Source of the DNA: Ceratorhiza oryzae-sativae
Lineage: Eukaryota > Basidiomycota > Agaricomycetes > Cantharellales > Ceratobasidiaceae
Length of the DNA stretch: 64,000 bases
NCBI GenBank assembly: GCA_030998015.1
Contig: JARWMV010000239.1
Coordinates: forward strand, 744,001 to 808,000
Reading direction: 5' to 3'
The notes under the pieces are model-generated. The model made no database searches and had not been told where the DNA came from. It saw only the letters and a list, made by a program, of their open reading frames with translations. Of the stretch, positions 11,631 to 22,583 are shown piece by piece. Within the stretch, counting starts at the first letter, position 1. The number at the start of each line of letters is the position of its first letter. Both the position numbers and the translations under genes were made by a program.

Positions 11631-12413
11631 ATGTCGAGTGTTCTCCGTACGTCTGCCTCTCGCGTCGCTGCACGCCGAGCCCCTGTTGTTGCTCGTGTGA
11701 GTATATGCTACGCTAGAATACTCGGTTGCGTTTAACCCTGCTCGAATGTCCAGCGCAGGATGACAACTACCCCTCCGCCTGCGCCTCCACCACCGGCAGA
11801 GAAGTCCGGAGGATACTCGATCCCCTTGATCTTGGGGCTACTTGCCATTGGTGGGGGCGGATACTGGTACGTGTCTCAGACCAGTGAAGGGCGAGATCTT
11901 GCGCACGAAGCAAAGGCCGAAGCAAAGGAGGTTCGAGTAAGTGACTGTTGATATTCGAAAGACTCAAACTTATCCTGTGATCAGGACAAGGCCAATGCTA
12001 AATACGAGCAGGCAAAGGATGCTGCTTCCGCTCAAGCAGCTGAGCTCCGAGCCGAGGCGGACGATGTGAAGAACCGTGCGGCCGGCAAATCGGCCAGCTA
12101 CTACGACCAGTCTGCCGCCAAGCTGGCCGAAGTCAAACTTGAGGCACAAAAGGTGCTCGATGCAAGTATCCACAAGACGGAGAGCGTATACAATTCGGCG
12201 CTAGGCCGCGCTGATGCGGCCAAGAGGGATGCCGATGCAAAGGTTCATGAAACAAAAGCCGCCGTTGACAAGAAGGCGGGAGAAGCAAAGAAGACATGGG
12301 CAGAATGGCTCGGGTGGGGATCCAAGAAGGCTGATGAGACGAAGAAAGATGCTGCTGCGAATGTTGCTGAAGCTGCCGGAAAGGTTGAGAAGGAGGCGAG
12401 CAAGCGGGCATAA
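11631..12413 (+). CDS. LEA-like mitochondrial membrane protein
   Basis: The ATG at 11631 opens an Arg/Ala/Ser-rich leader (SSVLRTSASRVAARRAPVVA) that looks like a mitochondrial presequence. The second exon has a proline run followed by a single hydrophobic helix, SIPLILGLLAIGGGGYWY. The rest (11986-12413) is a long Ala/Lys/Glu-rich region with AKAEAKE, AAELRAEADDVK and KAAVDKKAGEAKK, the amphipathic 11-mer-like pattern of LEA group 3 and apolipoprotein-like proteins, including WAEWLGWGSKKADE. Introns lie at about 11700-11758 and 11936-11985. LEA-type proteins protect membranes and proteins during drying or cold; an inner-membrane, stress-related role is inferred. The TATA-like AATAAATA about 50 nt upstream may be the promoter. 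Homologs are sometimes labelled calcofluor white hypersensitive protein. Confidence 0.65.
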
Positions 12414-14147
12414 TGGATTTTGTTGAGCATTGTAATGTTACATCCATTGTATGAGTAGTTTAAAGGCTTATAGCCGGGCACTTGGTCAGAGTATTTGTAG
12501 GATTTGAGTAGCGAAAACTTTAGTGGATAACCATGGCAAACGTGGTATTACCATATCGAGTGCTGACCACACATCAAACTGAAAGCGGGTGGTACCGGGC
12601 TGCGACCTCGCTCACGCTAGCTCAAGATTCAATTTCGGACAGCACTCAAAGGCTCCCCAGTAGCTAGTATTGCCTTATCATTGAGACCACATTTTGCAAT
12701 AATTACAAGAACATGCCGAATATTTCGACTACGTGCTTGTATCTCGCTATGGATAGAAATGCGAGGCATCTGCCGGCTATAAGCGGAGCTAGGGAAAAAC
12801 TCCGAGGAAAATATCTATTTGCGCTAGATACGGTACCGATAATCGGCGTGAGACACGTAACCCGTATATATGCGCTCGAATCTAGCAGTAGGCATTTGTG
12901 TATAGTTTTTTCGGTATGCATTCACTGGTATAAAAACTTCGCAAAACAGTGTGTATATATCGACGTTTCATCCATTGGAATTGTTGTCTGAACCACAATA
13001 CCGTTGAATAGGTGCAATCAGTTAGGGACTAGGTCTAGGCCAAACGGCATGCTTCAACGAGCGAGCTCCACCGCTCGTCGTACTTGACGCACTCACGTGA
13101 TCGTGGCTAGTATGTGCACCTGCTTGGCTTCACATGGACCTTGGGAGGTATATAATGGCCCATCCCCACGTAGCGACTCGTCACCAACCACCACCATCCG
13201 CATGCTCGCCCACCTCTGCTCCTAGTGGCCGCTACTCTTATGTGGCCGTGCGTGTGTCCCTCTCTAGTGCTGCGAGCCCGAAGCTGACCGCTATTGATAG
13301 CTCGCCACGTCCTAGGCGCGCGAGTCTCGCTCTAGCACGACCAAGTCTATCACCCAATGCCTAGCCTTCGTGGATACCTTGGCATCCAGCGGCTGTCGGG
13401 AGGTAAGCTGGCTTTCTACTTGCCCCTATCTTCCGTGTCTGACCACTCTTTCTCTCGCTCTAGACTTCCTCCCTCAAGAGCAGTCAGCTTCGTTAAACCC
13501 TCGAGAAGCACGTGTGTCCGCCGGGTTTGAGCGCTTGGTCCTGTCGCTACGGCGTCCGCGCGAGTTAGGGACATCGGCTGCTCGCCCATAGGGACTGTGT
13601 CGAGGTAACCTCCTATATGTTGTGTCGGATGTTGCGTAGCTTGAAGCCGTCGTACTCTGCGCGTTTTTATGCGCCCAGCGTGATGTGCACCCCCTGTCAG
13701 TCGTAACGACCTACCCAGTGTGAGCTACTCACTTCGTCGATCTCTCCAATCCATTTCACCATTCCGATTGTCTGGCTGACATCCACAACAGGGCTACTCA
13801 AAAATTTCAGTCCCCTAGTAGCTTATTATTCTCCTATGAATTATTATTCGGGATGTCATTAGGTTAAAACACGGATTGTTGTGTACTATCTTATGCTCCC
13901 TCATGTATGACGGAATTTGCTCAATTATAACTATTACTTAGCCCTGGCTGTTTGTTGAACGGTAAATAGAGCCGTTGGCAACCCTCATCTTTCACACCTT
14001 GAACTCTGACCGGGTCATTCAATAACATACGAATAGCCTAACACCATTGTTTAAACTAGCCCCAAAATAATATAGAGGACGACTCCCAGTGAAAACTTGT
14101 AAGGATCGTGGGGCATTGAAGTGAAACCATGAATAAATGCGCCGTGT
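12414..14147. other. Gene-poor interval
   Basis: The 3' flank of the LEA-like gene is followed by AT-rich sequence with one TATATGCGC copy at 12867-12875 and a CACGTGA E-box at 13094. The only coding candidate is the short two-exon model described separately. 13600-14147 shows nothing I can name. Confidence 0.45.
13357..13591 (+). CDS. Possible short two-exon ORF
   Basis: An ATG at 13357 opens PSLRGYLGIQRLSG and splices (donor after 13402, acceptor CTCTAG before 13464) into a frame ending at 13591, for about 57 residues. A TATATAA box lies about 200 nt upstream (13149) and an E-box at 13094. An alternative frame, 13134-13364, is Ser/Pro/Ala-rich. No family is recognised. It may be a small lineage-specific gene or chance. 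Confidence 0.2.
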
Positions 14148-15974
14148 TCATGCGTATTGAGGGGTGTCATAGCGTCCAGTTGGGGTGTGCGAGCGCTCGT
14201 CTTCTTCAGTGAATTTTATGACGGGGGTATAGACACCTCTAGTACTAGAGTTGACGCCTGGAACAGCCTTGTTGCCTTTTTCTCGTTTGGCCAGCATAAA
14301 TCCTAGCATAACAACCAATCCGATCAAGAGTGCGGCGTTGACACCAAGGAGAGCCAAAACGATAGGCGTAAACGTCGTCAGCTTCTTGAGCATATTGACG
14401 ATCGAAGTGTCATCGCCAGAAAGGTCTGTCGCCGCCAAATTCGACCCGGCACCTCCAGGACCGGAGCCGGAGCCTCCACCAGAACCGCCAGCGGACGACT
14501 TGGGTGTGGTGACGTCGACGAGTTGATTAAAGGAGCCTTCCGCGGGGAGCTGGGCCAGGGTCGCGACACGGTTCTTTTTGAAACTAGCACTCGCGGCGGT
14601 AGGGTCTGTAAGAGGGAGGAGTTTGACGTAGGGCTTGCCCATGTTGCCGCTCGCATCAAAGTCGCCAAAGTCGTAGACCGCATAGACATTGCGTAGGAAC
14701 GAATCGCCGAGCAAAAAGTCGAATGCGTTAAGGCCGAGAGAAAGAGACCGGAAGGTACTGATACAGTACGTCGTCTTTTCCCCGGTGGGTTTGGTAAAGA
14801 CCTGGGGTAAGCTGAGGTCAAGAGGATGAATCGGGATGGTGACGCCGCTGTGGAAGGGCGGTAATGAGATTAGTGCGAGCGCGGTGTTGGTTGATGTGAT
14901 GTACGTACCCGATAACAAATGTGATATTTCCTTCTGCCATGCACGGAACGAACCAGACGTCGTCCCGCTCACTGTACGCACTACCCGGGATACTTTCGTA
15001 GATAGCACTGACCGCCCATTTAGGAATCAATCCAAAGGTGGTGCCCGTGTCAAGGAGAGCTAGGCTTTTGCCAGTCGGTGGCTCGACGCCGTTGTCGCCC
15101 TCAAACGTGCTGTTAAGAGGGACATTTGAGCCGCCAGCGGTTAGGCCATCAAGCAGCACCGTCCATCGGTCAGCCGTTTCCGGCCAGAGAGGAATGTGTG
15201 AAGATTGATCGACGGCTGCATACTGCGGCTGAATCTCCCCAATGTCAAAGGAGCCAGTAGCCATGTCATCAAGATCGCCAGCCCGTTCGAGAGCAAAGGC
15301 AACATGATTGGGGGTGCTGGGCTCTTGTAGGAAAAGGTTTGAGAGAAGGCTACGGCCCCATGTCGCGTTGTATGTATTGTACACGGCTGCGGCCACTCTC
15401 GAACGCGAATCAAAGCCGAACCCCATAATCCCGTATATTCCACTCGAGAACATGCCGTCCATGTCAGTCGAGTTTATCACAGCGATGAATGCTTGGTCGT
15501 CGACCCCGAAGCCGGCGAAAGACACATTAGTTACGGCCAGGTAACCATCTACAGAACCTTTTCCGTAGCGTACTCCGACAGAAACATCTGTAAAGTTGTG
15601 AACATTTGCAAACACCCCCGGATAGGCCTCACGGCTGACCCAAAGGTCTGTCGAGCCTGTATCGAGAACAACAGGGATTTCTACAAAAATAGGAAAGTAA
15701 GCATCCACACGTTTGTCGCAGAAGATAGAGGTATACCTATTCCGGCCATGGTAACGTTGGTTGTATATATAAAATTGCCATAGTTGACGATGTCCGAGTC
15801 ATTGGATGAACCGCCGGCACTTAGCAAGCTAGTAGACGAATAGGGAGTGCCGCTAGGTCCGGAGAAGCTTCCGGCGTGAGAGTTCGCCCTCCTTTGAAAC
15901 GGAAGGCGTACGGCTGCCGTTAATACAGAACTGGAAAGGAGCCCGAGGGCGAGAGACGAGGGCGAGGGCTTCAT
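14148..15974 (-). CDS. Membrane-anchored pepsin-like aspartic protease
   Basis: Three exons (15974-15737, 15680-14909, 14847-14148) sum to 1710 nt, giving 569 residues. It starts with a signal peptide (LALGLLSSSVLTAAVRL) and a dibasic site (QRRAN) suited to propeptide removal. The two catalytic motifs are VLDTGSTDLW (about residue 85) and ALLDTGTTFG (about residue 285), the signature of peptidase family A1. After the catalytic domain there is a Gly/Ser-rich linker (SAGGSGGGSGSGPGG) and a transmembrane helix, IVLALLGVNAALLIGLVVML, followed by a cytosolic tail. This makes it a cell-surface or endomembrane protease similar in layout to fungal yapsin-like and other anchored A1 enzymes, although the anchor here is a helix rather than GPI. 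It is divergently oriented to the DNA at 16000, with no recognised partner. Confidence 0.85.
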
Positions 15975-16254
15975 GAGAGGGAGACTTGAGCTTGGACACG
16001 TTGGGAATCCGTGTTTTTAAACGCCAGTCGACAACAAGGCACGTCCACATTGCCACTGCCCGGTTGCTGGACCTGCATCGCCCACGCCAAGCGCACAGCT
16101 TCGAGGCAGCGCAACTCAATATAATTAATCAATCGGTCCCTACTGTACAGTACCAAAGGCTATGCAACGAGCGCCGGTCGGGCGGTTTCAAATGATTGAA
16201 TTTCAAGAGCAAGTTTGTGTAGTGCAAGCAAAACTAGAGTATATCTCAGAAATT

Positions 16255-16973
16255 TTATTCATAGGTCCCGAACCACCACCGCAATATCCTCCCAACGTCC
16301 TGGCCTGGTTCTGCCTTGGCGAAATCAACACGGCCTGCGAATTTTCCAGATTTTTGAAGGAAGAGTGGGATCCAATGAATGTCGTCATCAAACATTTTGG
16401 TATATGGAATCTCCTCTGGCGCGAACCACTCTGGGATCATGGTTTGAGTTCTATGCCGTCACATTCAGTTGACTGGTCAACCTAGGGTCTCAAAACGTAC
16501 TCTTGGGGGGTGCCTTCCCACTTGGTGACCTTATACATCGAGCAGTGAAGCGATTGGCCATTGAGCTCTGGTAAAACTACACGGATTGTTCCCTTGAATT
16601 CGATATTTTCAGCCTGGAGCCCGGTTTGCTCCTTGATTCGAGTCAGGAAGGCCCCAAGCAATGCGTGTAAATAAACCTACAAGTAAGTCCCGTCGGGCAG
16701 CGACTGAACCATCCTCTTCGGAAATTGGTCCAGCAAACGGATTGTAATTGCCCGCTCCAAACCCCTCTTTTTTCAGGCCCAAGAGTATCTAGAACTTATC
16801 TTAGTACGGTACTTGGACATGCCAAAAAGCTTTACTTTGTTGTTATCTTCATCGACTACCATCACGTTCTCGAATTTGATCTCTCCTTCATACGCATACC
16901 ACTCGGCGTTGCCACCCTGGGTCGCAACTGCAGCAGACTGAGCGGGGAGACCTGGAGGGAGAGCCATGCTCAT
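16255..16973 (-). pseudogene. Degraded MTH1-like Nudix hydrolase
   Basis: Pieces of an oxidised-nucleotide Nudix hydrolase lie in order on the minus strand: EWYAYEGEIKFENVMVVDED (about 16900), GFGAGNYNPFAG (about 16750), RRDLLEQTGLQAENIEFKG (about 16690-16580), and WFAPEEIPYTKMFDDDIHW (about 16400), the last closely matching the MTH1/NUDT1 C-terminal half. They do not join cleanly. No donor connects the first block to GFGAG in phase with a normal intron, and the frame slips by one base just before MIPEWF (about 16440). The Nudix box is also degenerate: the RE-UXEE core reads R-D-L-L-E-Q and the preceding Gly-X5-Glu has Asp, with the spacing one residue short. MTH1-type enzymes clean 8-oxo-dGTP from nucleotide pools; this copy is probably inactive. 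Poor exon prediction by eye remains possible. Confidence 0.5.
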
Positions 16974-17111
16974 TTGAAGAAGGGAGATGGTTCGTGGTTG
17001 TAAGTAACTTCGTCATTGTTCTTTTAGAATTTATACGATGGGAAGGCGACGAAACAGACTAGACCAGAGAATGAGAACAATAGCAAGGTTGAATGCAGTC
17101 AGGGCCGTTAT

Positions 17112-17117
17112 CACGTG
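17112..17117. promoter_or_regulatory. CACGTG E-box
   Basis: ATCACGTGAT is a 10-bp palindrome 46 nt upstream of the first ATG of the RING gene and also upstream of the divergent Nudix remnant. It is one of the best-conserved members of the recurring CACGTGA set. Confidence 0.35.
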
Positions 17118-17162
17118 ATGGATAGCGGAGCGCTTAATTGAACGTCCTGATAGGGTCCTCAT

Positions 17163-18641
17163 ATGTTGACCGACCTCGAGGCCGTGGCTATATCCCTCGC
17201 TTCGTGGGCTCAGCAACGACTAGACGAAATACACGAGGTCCAAGATATGCCTTTCTGCGACATATGCCATGTAGAGTACTCAGATCTCGTTGCCCACCAT
17301 GTCAGGGACCATCCTCGGCACGCTTCTGGTCTCCCACGTTTGGATCAACGACCGAATGAGTCGTCAAATGAGGTAAAACCGTGCTATCCAGGGAAAGACA
17401 TGTCCACTTACATAGCACAGTCTGTGTCAGGTGCTCGGGATGATGCATCTTCCTTTTGTTTCCAATGCAGTCGGCCATTTAATTCCCCAGCAGCTCTGAG
17501 TGCGCATTTGAGTGACGCGCAAATTCACGGGCGGGCCGAGTACGATAGTCGTGGGTCTTCGGTAACCACACTTGCTCATTTGAATTTTAGACACTGATTG
17601 CAATCCAAGGCAAGATCCAGGCACAGAACCTCTGCTGGTTCGTTTAGCCGTCAGGACATGTTCGAGCCCTGGGATAGCGTGCGTTTTTTTTTTTCGATGC
17701 CCATATCCTTGACTGAACCAACTTTGAGCAGCGCGCTGAGAACACCAACTGGCCTAGGTATGGTTCCGAGTCAAACCACGCTACGGAGTTGAGTGGTAGC
17801 GATATGTCAGTTCGACAACCTTCAACAACCGGAGACCGGGAGCCTGGCCCGTCAAACAACCCTCAAAATAGACAGACATGGGCTACGGAACAGGAGGACA
17901 CCTACGTTCGACAACTTTCATATAGCCAATGGTATTAGCTAACTTCGCATATTTTCATAGACACACACGAGTTCAGAATATGAATCCTCAGCCAATTCAC
18001 ACGAAGAAATGGACACCGATACTGAGGAGAATGATGTGCCCGGAGAAGGTGATTCTAATGATTCAAGCCATGACGAAATACCAAGTGGGATACCGGCTCA
18101 TCAGATTTGGCAACCGCCCCAAGCTCAATACCAGAATATACACGACTATACCACCGCATCTGCCGCCTTACCGACCCCTTTACATAATTCTTCTCCGCAG
18201 CATATACTCGTCCACTCCGGCTTGAACTCCACTAGCTCGAACAGTTATCCTGGAACAAGTAACTTTTCTCATCAAGAGTGGAAATCTGAGGTCGAGACAT
18301 ACTGCAAAAGATGTGGTGCACTTCATCATACCGAGTCATCTCGCTGCGAGGTACGTACATATGGAGATGGCTGGAATTGTCTTGTTTACCTGGTGCTTCT
18401 TTTGTAGGTTCCGTGTGCCTCGAACCAAACTCTAGGCTCGGCCTCCCCACCAGTCACAAGGAGCCACGGCATCGTGTGCCCGATCTGCTTGGAGTACGCC
18501 GTCAACGCGACTAGCACGCTTTGTGGGCATGTCTTCTGCGCTAAATGTATCCGAAACGCCTTGCAAATTCGCCTGTTCTGCCCTGTATGCAAACGCCCTC
18601 ACAGCCAGTATAGCGTTCATCCCATCTATCCTGCGTACTGA
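17163..18641 (+). CDS. RING-finger protein with C2H2-like motifs
   Basis: The C-terminal exon (18409-18641) carries a C3HC4 RING: CPICLEY, CGHVFCAKC and CPVCKR with normal spacing, so the product is a likely E3 ubiquitin ligase. N-terminal sequence holds two Cys2-His-like motifs (FCDICHVEYSDLVAHHVRDH and FCFQCSRPFNSPAALSAHL). The exon 17940-18350 ends in CKRCGALHHTESSRC, a further zinc-binding candidate. The middle is Ser/Glu/Asp-rich and probably disordered. Introns were placed at about 17690-17740, 17912-17966 (55 nt, branch-like GCTAAC) and 18351-18408; the joint after the first exon (about 17560-17600) is uncertain, as is the start, which could be the internal ATG at 17249. Its target is unknown. 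Another gene with a C-terminal RING lies at 22584-24209. Confidence 0.7.
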
Positions 18642-19031
18642 GTTGTAGCTTGACTGTCATGTCTATCATTCGAGCCATATTCTCTTCCAGCTTTTTTGGG
18701 GGGACTCGTGCGGTTGCAAGTTGCTCCAATCTGTTAGCTGGATATATGTTGTACCAGATAATTTATTGCATTTGTCCGAAACGTTCCGCAATCTTCTCCA
18801 GATCGGCTTCCATTGGCTCTATAGTGCATCTCAAGTTCTTCCCATAATTCTCCCGTGCGTTGAAGGACGCTTGCCGGTCTATATTGGGACCTGGTGACTG
18901 CTTTCTCCGGATGTGTAGCCTTTTCAAGTTATGGTTCCGGAATACTCTAATTCGGTCCGCGTCGCCGCCCCAAATATAAGTAAGCCTCTAGCTCTGTTGG
19001 TTTTGCTAGAGCGATTACCCATCTGCCTAAG

Positions 19032-20303
19032 ATGATGCTCCGACCACTTGCTCTCCTTGCCCTTGTGGGTTCATGCTCCGCGTTCTCACTAAAAAATCTA
19101 GTCACCTTTGGTGATTCCTACACAGACAACACCATGAACGGAGATGGTAAGTTTTCATGTTATTTTGATCTACCATCTTATGACCTCGCATAGCCGGCTA
19201 TAGATGGCCAGACGTCGTCTCTATCCGTTCCAACGGGTCGGTTTCCGTCTACGACTTTGCCCATTCTGGAGCGACGTGTTCCCAGCGCCTCACTCCACGC
19301 ATATACAAGGCGGTCTTGGAGTCTCAGATCCCGGAGTATACGGCCAATGTGACCACCAAGGTTGTCAATAACCAAAAGACTACGTACATCAAGTCGAAAA
19401 ATGGAACATACGTACCCCTGGACAGCAAGGACACCATGTATTCCATCTGGATTGGAACGAACGACGTGGGTGTTGGTGAACTTTTGACTGATCCTTTGAA
19501 AGATGTGTCAATCGTGAACACGACTGCTTGCGTCTTTGATTGGGTCGAGCAACTATACAACCAGGGGGCGCGAAATTTCTTGCTGCAGAATGTAAGCACG
19601 ATATCACCCTGTGTTGAAACCCCTAACAGACTCAAAAATTGGTTTTAGATGATCCCGATGTGGTTGCTTCCTATGTATACACCAACTGGGTTCGAGACCA
19701 AATACTGGTGGGGGCTGCCCCGTAACAATACCGAGTGGAGCATTTTCATTGCCGAACTCGTTCGTTCCGGCAATGAACTACAGGCACTCCGCACTAAATA
19801 CATTGCACCTGGGCGTTTCCCTGGGGCTCGCTTTGGTTAGTTCAATTGATTTCTTGCGCGTATGGGAGAGGGGAGTATGGCGCTAAGTCAACCCGCATAC
19901 ATAGGCCTTTTCGACTCTTTCCGGTTGTTCAAGGACATCTATGAGAATCCTAAGGACTATTTGATGGGCCCTACGTACAACGTAACCGGTGTTATTCAGA
20001 CATGCCGGTATCCTCCTGGAAACTCGACACTCACATGCTCGTCCGAGCCCTACGCTGTCCGAGATTCGTTTATGTGGTAAGTTCGACGACATATTTTATG
20101 ATTCAATTGCTAATTTATACACAGGTGGAATGAGCTACATCCTAGCGCGCGAGTCGTTGAGTTTTTTCCGCTATCTATCTCGGTTTACCTGTTCACAGAG
20201 CTGATGGCTATTCCGTTGTTGACAGCACGATATTGTCGCTCAAAATGTCTTGAAGGCTCTTCAAGGACAAGGCCCATTTGTGCAGTGGTACGGAGCTAGA
20301 TGA
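19032..20303 (+). CDS. Secreted GDSL/SGNH esterase, altered block V
   Basis: The ATG at 19032 starts a signal peptide (LRPLALLALVGSCSAF). Block I is VTFGDSYTDN with the nucleophile Ser, and block III is IWIGTNDVGVG. The final exons read WWNELHPSARV and then HDIVAQNVLKALQGQGPFVQ, ending at 20303. Five or six exons are needed; the last intron runs from about 20155 to 20224. The fold and block order match carbohydrate-esterase family 16-like fungal enzymes (acetyl esterases acting on plant cell-wall sugars), expected to be secreted. In this family block V is normally DELHPS, whose Asp and His complete the triad; here the Asp codon is AAT (Asn). The enzyme may be weakly active or inactive, or use another carboxylate. 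A TATA-like ATATAAG is present at about 18974. Confidence 0.8.
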
Positions 20304-21148
20304 TACACGAAACTATCTCCGTAATGCGTACAAGCTGTCCAATATGTATGCCAAGAAGAGAGAAGGGCAGGATGTACTTTTTGGAACGCATATATGCGCT
20401 TGAACCACATGGTCTCTTTCAACCACATGAGAATATCCCCCAGGTTCATTCAAATATCGCATATCTGCCTTAATAATTACTTAAAACTGGCACTATATCG
20501 ACATTCGAGCCTCAACTTACGATTGAAGGTCACGGTGAGATGAACGGTGCCTGCAGTGACAACATCTCCCTCTCCACTTAAATTTATCTCTTGGTAAAAT
20601 ATTACATAAGCCATGATAGAGCAGTCTAATTGTCGGTTTCAGTGATTGAAAAAAGCTGATATACTGATTGAAATAGTATAGTTCACGGTAGCGATGACCG
20701 CATTCCGACTGTTGGCTAACTGATCATGATCTAAACTTAAGGTAGCACCAATAATTTGCAGGCCATTTATGAGACTTTTAGAGCCACGCTTATGTGGATT
20801 CACGAGCGATGGCACTACGGGCTGTTAATGACTGCTCCCGAATTACTATCGTGTCATACCCACCCCACCCAAGCCCGAAGTGGGGAGGCGCCACGCAGCA
20901 ACGGGTTTCTGAATATCGCTTTCCTGGGTATATCTATTATCAATTTCCGTTTGACATTATATAATAGTTTTGGGAGTAGGCGAAAGCGGTATTAGTGAAA
21001 GAGGGGACATCACCGTCTGGTAATGTCAAGGAATCGCAAACACCGCAAAATACAGCCACATAAGCAAGACCCTGAATCGTAGCCACCGAGCCTCAACCTT
21101 GTCCAGTTGAATTTCCTCGATCTCCTTTGAACCAGACAGGATAGGCAA
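20304..21148. other. Intergenic; one short minus-strand ORF
   Basis: A TATATGCGC copy sits at 20391-20399, about 90 nt past the GDSL stop. A 45-codon minus-strand frame at 20614-20477 (MAYVIFYQEINLSGEGDVVT...) has protein-like composition but no recognised family and no supporting exons. Nothing else is seen. Confidence 0.4.
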
Positions 21149-21739
21149 ATGTTTCCGATGCACGCCATTATGCTACGTCGCGCTTTTAGAACATACGCCC
21201 GATTAAGGACCCAGAGTCCATTTCAGACTGCAGGAGATGGCATTGGAGCTGAAGGGAGGGATGGTTCCAGTGAGTTCTTGGAAGGCGTATTAAAAACAAA
21301 GTGAATGCATCCAGCTTACCTCCATCTCTTCAAGATGAATCTCCACAGGGTTTCTCCAGTGATCCCCAGCTTCAACAAACAACATCTGAACACGAACCCG
21401 TCCATAAGCCTCCCATGCTTGCAGAGAGCTTTATCTCTTCGCTCGGACCTGTTCCGTTAGATCTCGCCACGCTCAACGAGAAACACATACAAATTTGTGG
21501 TAGCCCTGTGTCCTGGGACCACGATCGTTTTGGGCCTACTGAACGCCCGACGTGGGAAGCAGTTCCTATCAGTAAGTGTCGCTAAAACCAACGGAAGTTA
21601 TAACATTCTAACTCTGCTTACCTAGTTCTAGGAGAGCGTTTTGACCGCTATAAATCACTAGGTAGTACAAAAAAATCTGCGAAACATGCTTCGGTTGCGA
21701 AAATATGGGCTTCAGGAGCCAAGAATGAAGATAGTTGAT
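21149..21739 (+). CDS. Hypothetical small protein, possible mitochondrial leader
   Basis: I do not recognise this protein. The ATG at 21149 opens an Arg-rich leader, MLRRAFRTYARLRTQSPFQT, typical of mitochondrial import. The second exon (about 21302-21570) encodes LAESFISSLGPVPLDLATLN and SWDHDRFGPTERPTWEAVPI. A clean 50-60 nt intron joins it in phase to LGERFDRYKSLGSTKKSAKH and a stop at 21737-21739. The first intron is uncertain: the best donors give only 32 or 41 nt. The total is about 170 residues. The conserved-looking, charged C-terminal half suggests a small mitochondrial protein such as a ribosomal or assembly factor, but that is a guess. Confidence 0.45.
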
Positions 21740-22583
21740 ATTCTTTACAGTAATTCCTCGTTGTAGGATTGAATCTGTTTCGTGACCGAACGGCCGCGGA
21801 TGTAATCATAACTGTGCATCCTGTCCAGATGGTGAATCTATGGAGCGTGATTTGCAGCTCCAGTTTTTTTGTTCAGCCACTTAAATTGACGTCGGGTGAT
21901 TGTGCTGATATGAGGAGTCTGCCATCAACCCGAGAGCTGTATGCATCTAACAGAATATTCGTCGCCCATCGTTCTAAACTACTACATTTGACCATGCCGC
22001 TGCAATCGTATGACCGACATCTTCAAATATGTCCCACACCTTGTCTCTCCGTAGAAAAATGTGTCGCTACGAAAGCATCTCACAGCCTGGACCGAGGGAG
22101 CATTCACGCACACTCTGGTGCCGCACGCTGCTGGCAGCTTCACAATCATCCTGGTCCTCGCAGGCCCAGGTCAACTGCATGGCATGTTGGCATCCCTTGA
22201 CTTTGGACAATTCGTGGTGACCAAAAGGTGGTTGGGTGCCAGCCGCAAGGGGATGGGATGACCTGGCAAATAAATGCAGGTGGATGCGGCCTCCGCCAAC
22301 GTTTGTGGATGAGCCGAGCAGTTTGGTGTGTACCGAGTTAGGCTCGGCCATGAACAGCCGCTTCCATCTGCCTCGCTGAAGCTGCTCTGCTCGGTGACAA
22401 TGCGACACACCCAGGTAGCTAGTGAGTGGGAACTTTACATATCATTACAGACACCCAGAGATCACAGATCCAAATGTGTACAAGAAACGGAAACCGTTGA
22501 CGGCATAAACATACGGATAAACATCCAGCAAAGCGACCGACAAAAAGAACAAACCAAAACCCAAAAACCCTAGTCCAATGTAT
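21740..22583. other. Intergenic, nothing recognisable
   Basis: Open frames are present on both strands but none has a family motif. The short stretch LNLFRDRTAADVIITVHP (about 21770-21825 +) follows an AG and may be an exon of an unrecognised or extended gene. Confidence 0.35.

Noticed and set aside
17912..17966. 29-nt ultra-short intron in the RING gene
   Set aside because: An alternative donor at the same exon gives a normal 55-nt intron in the right phase, so no special splicing is needed.
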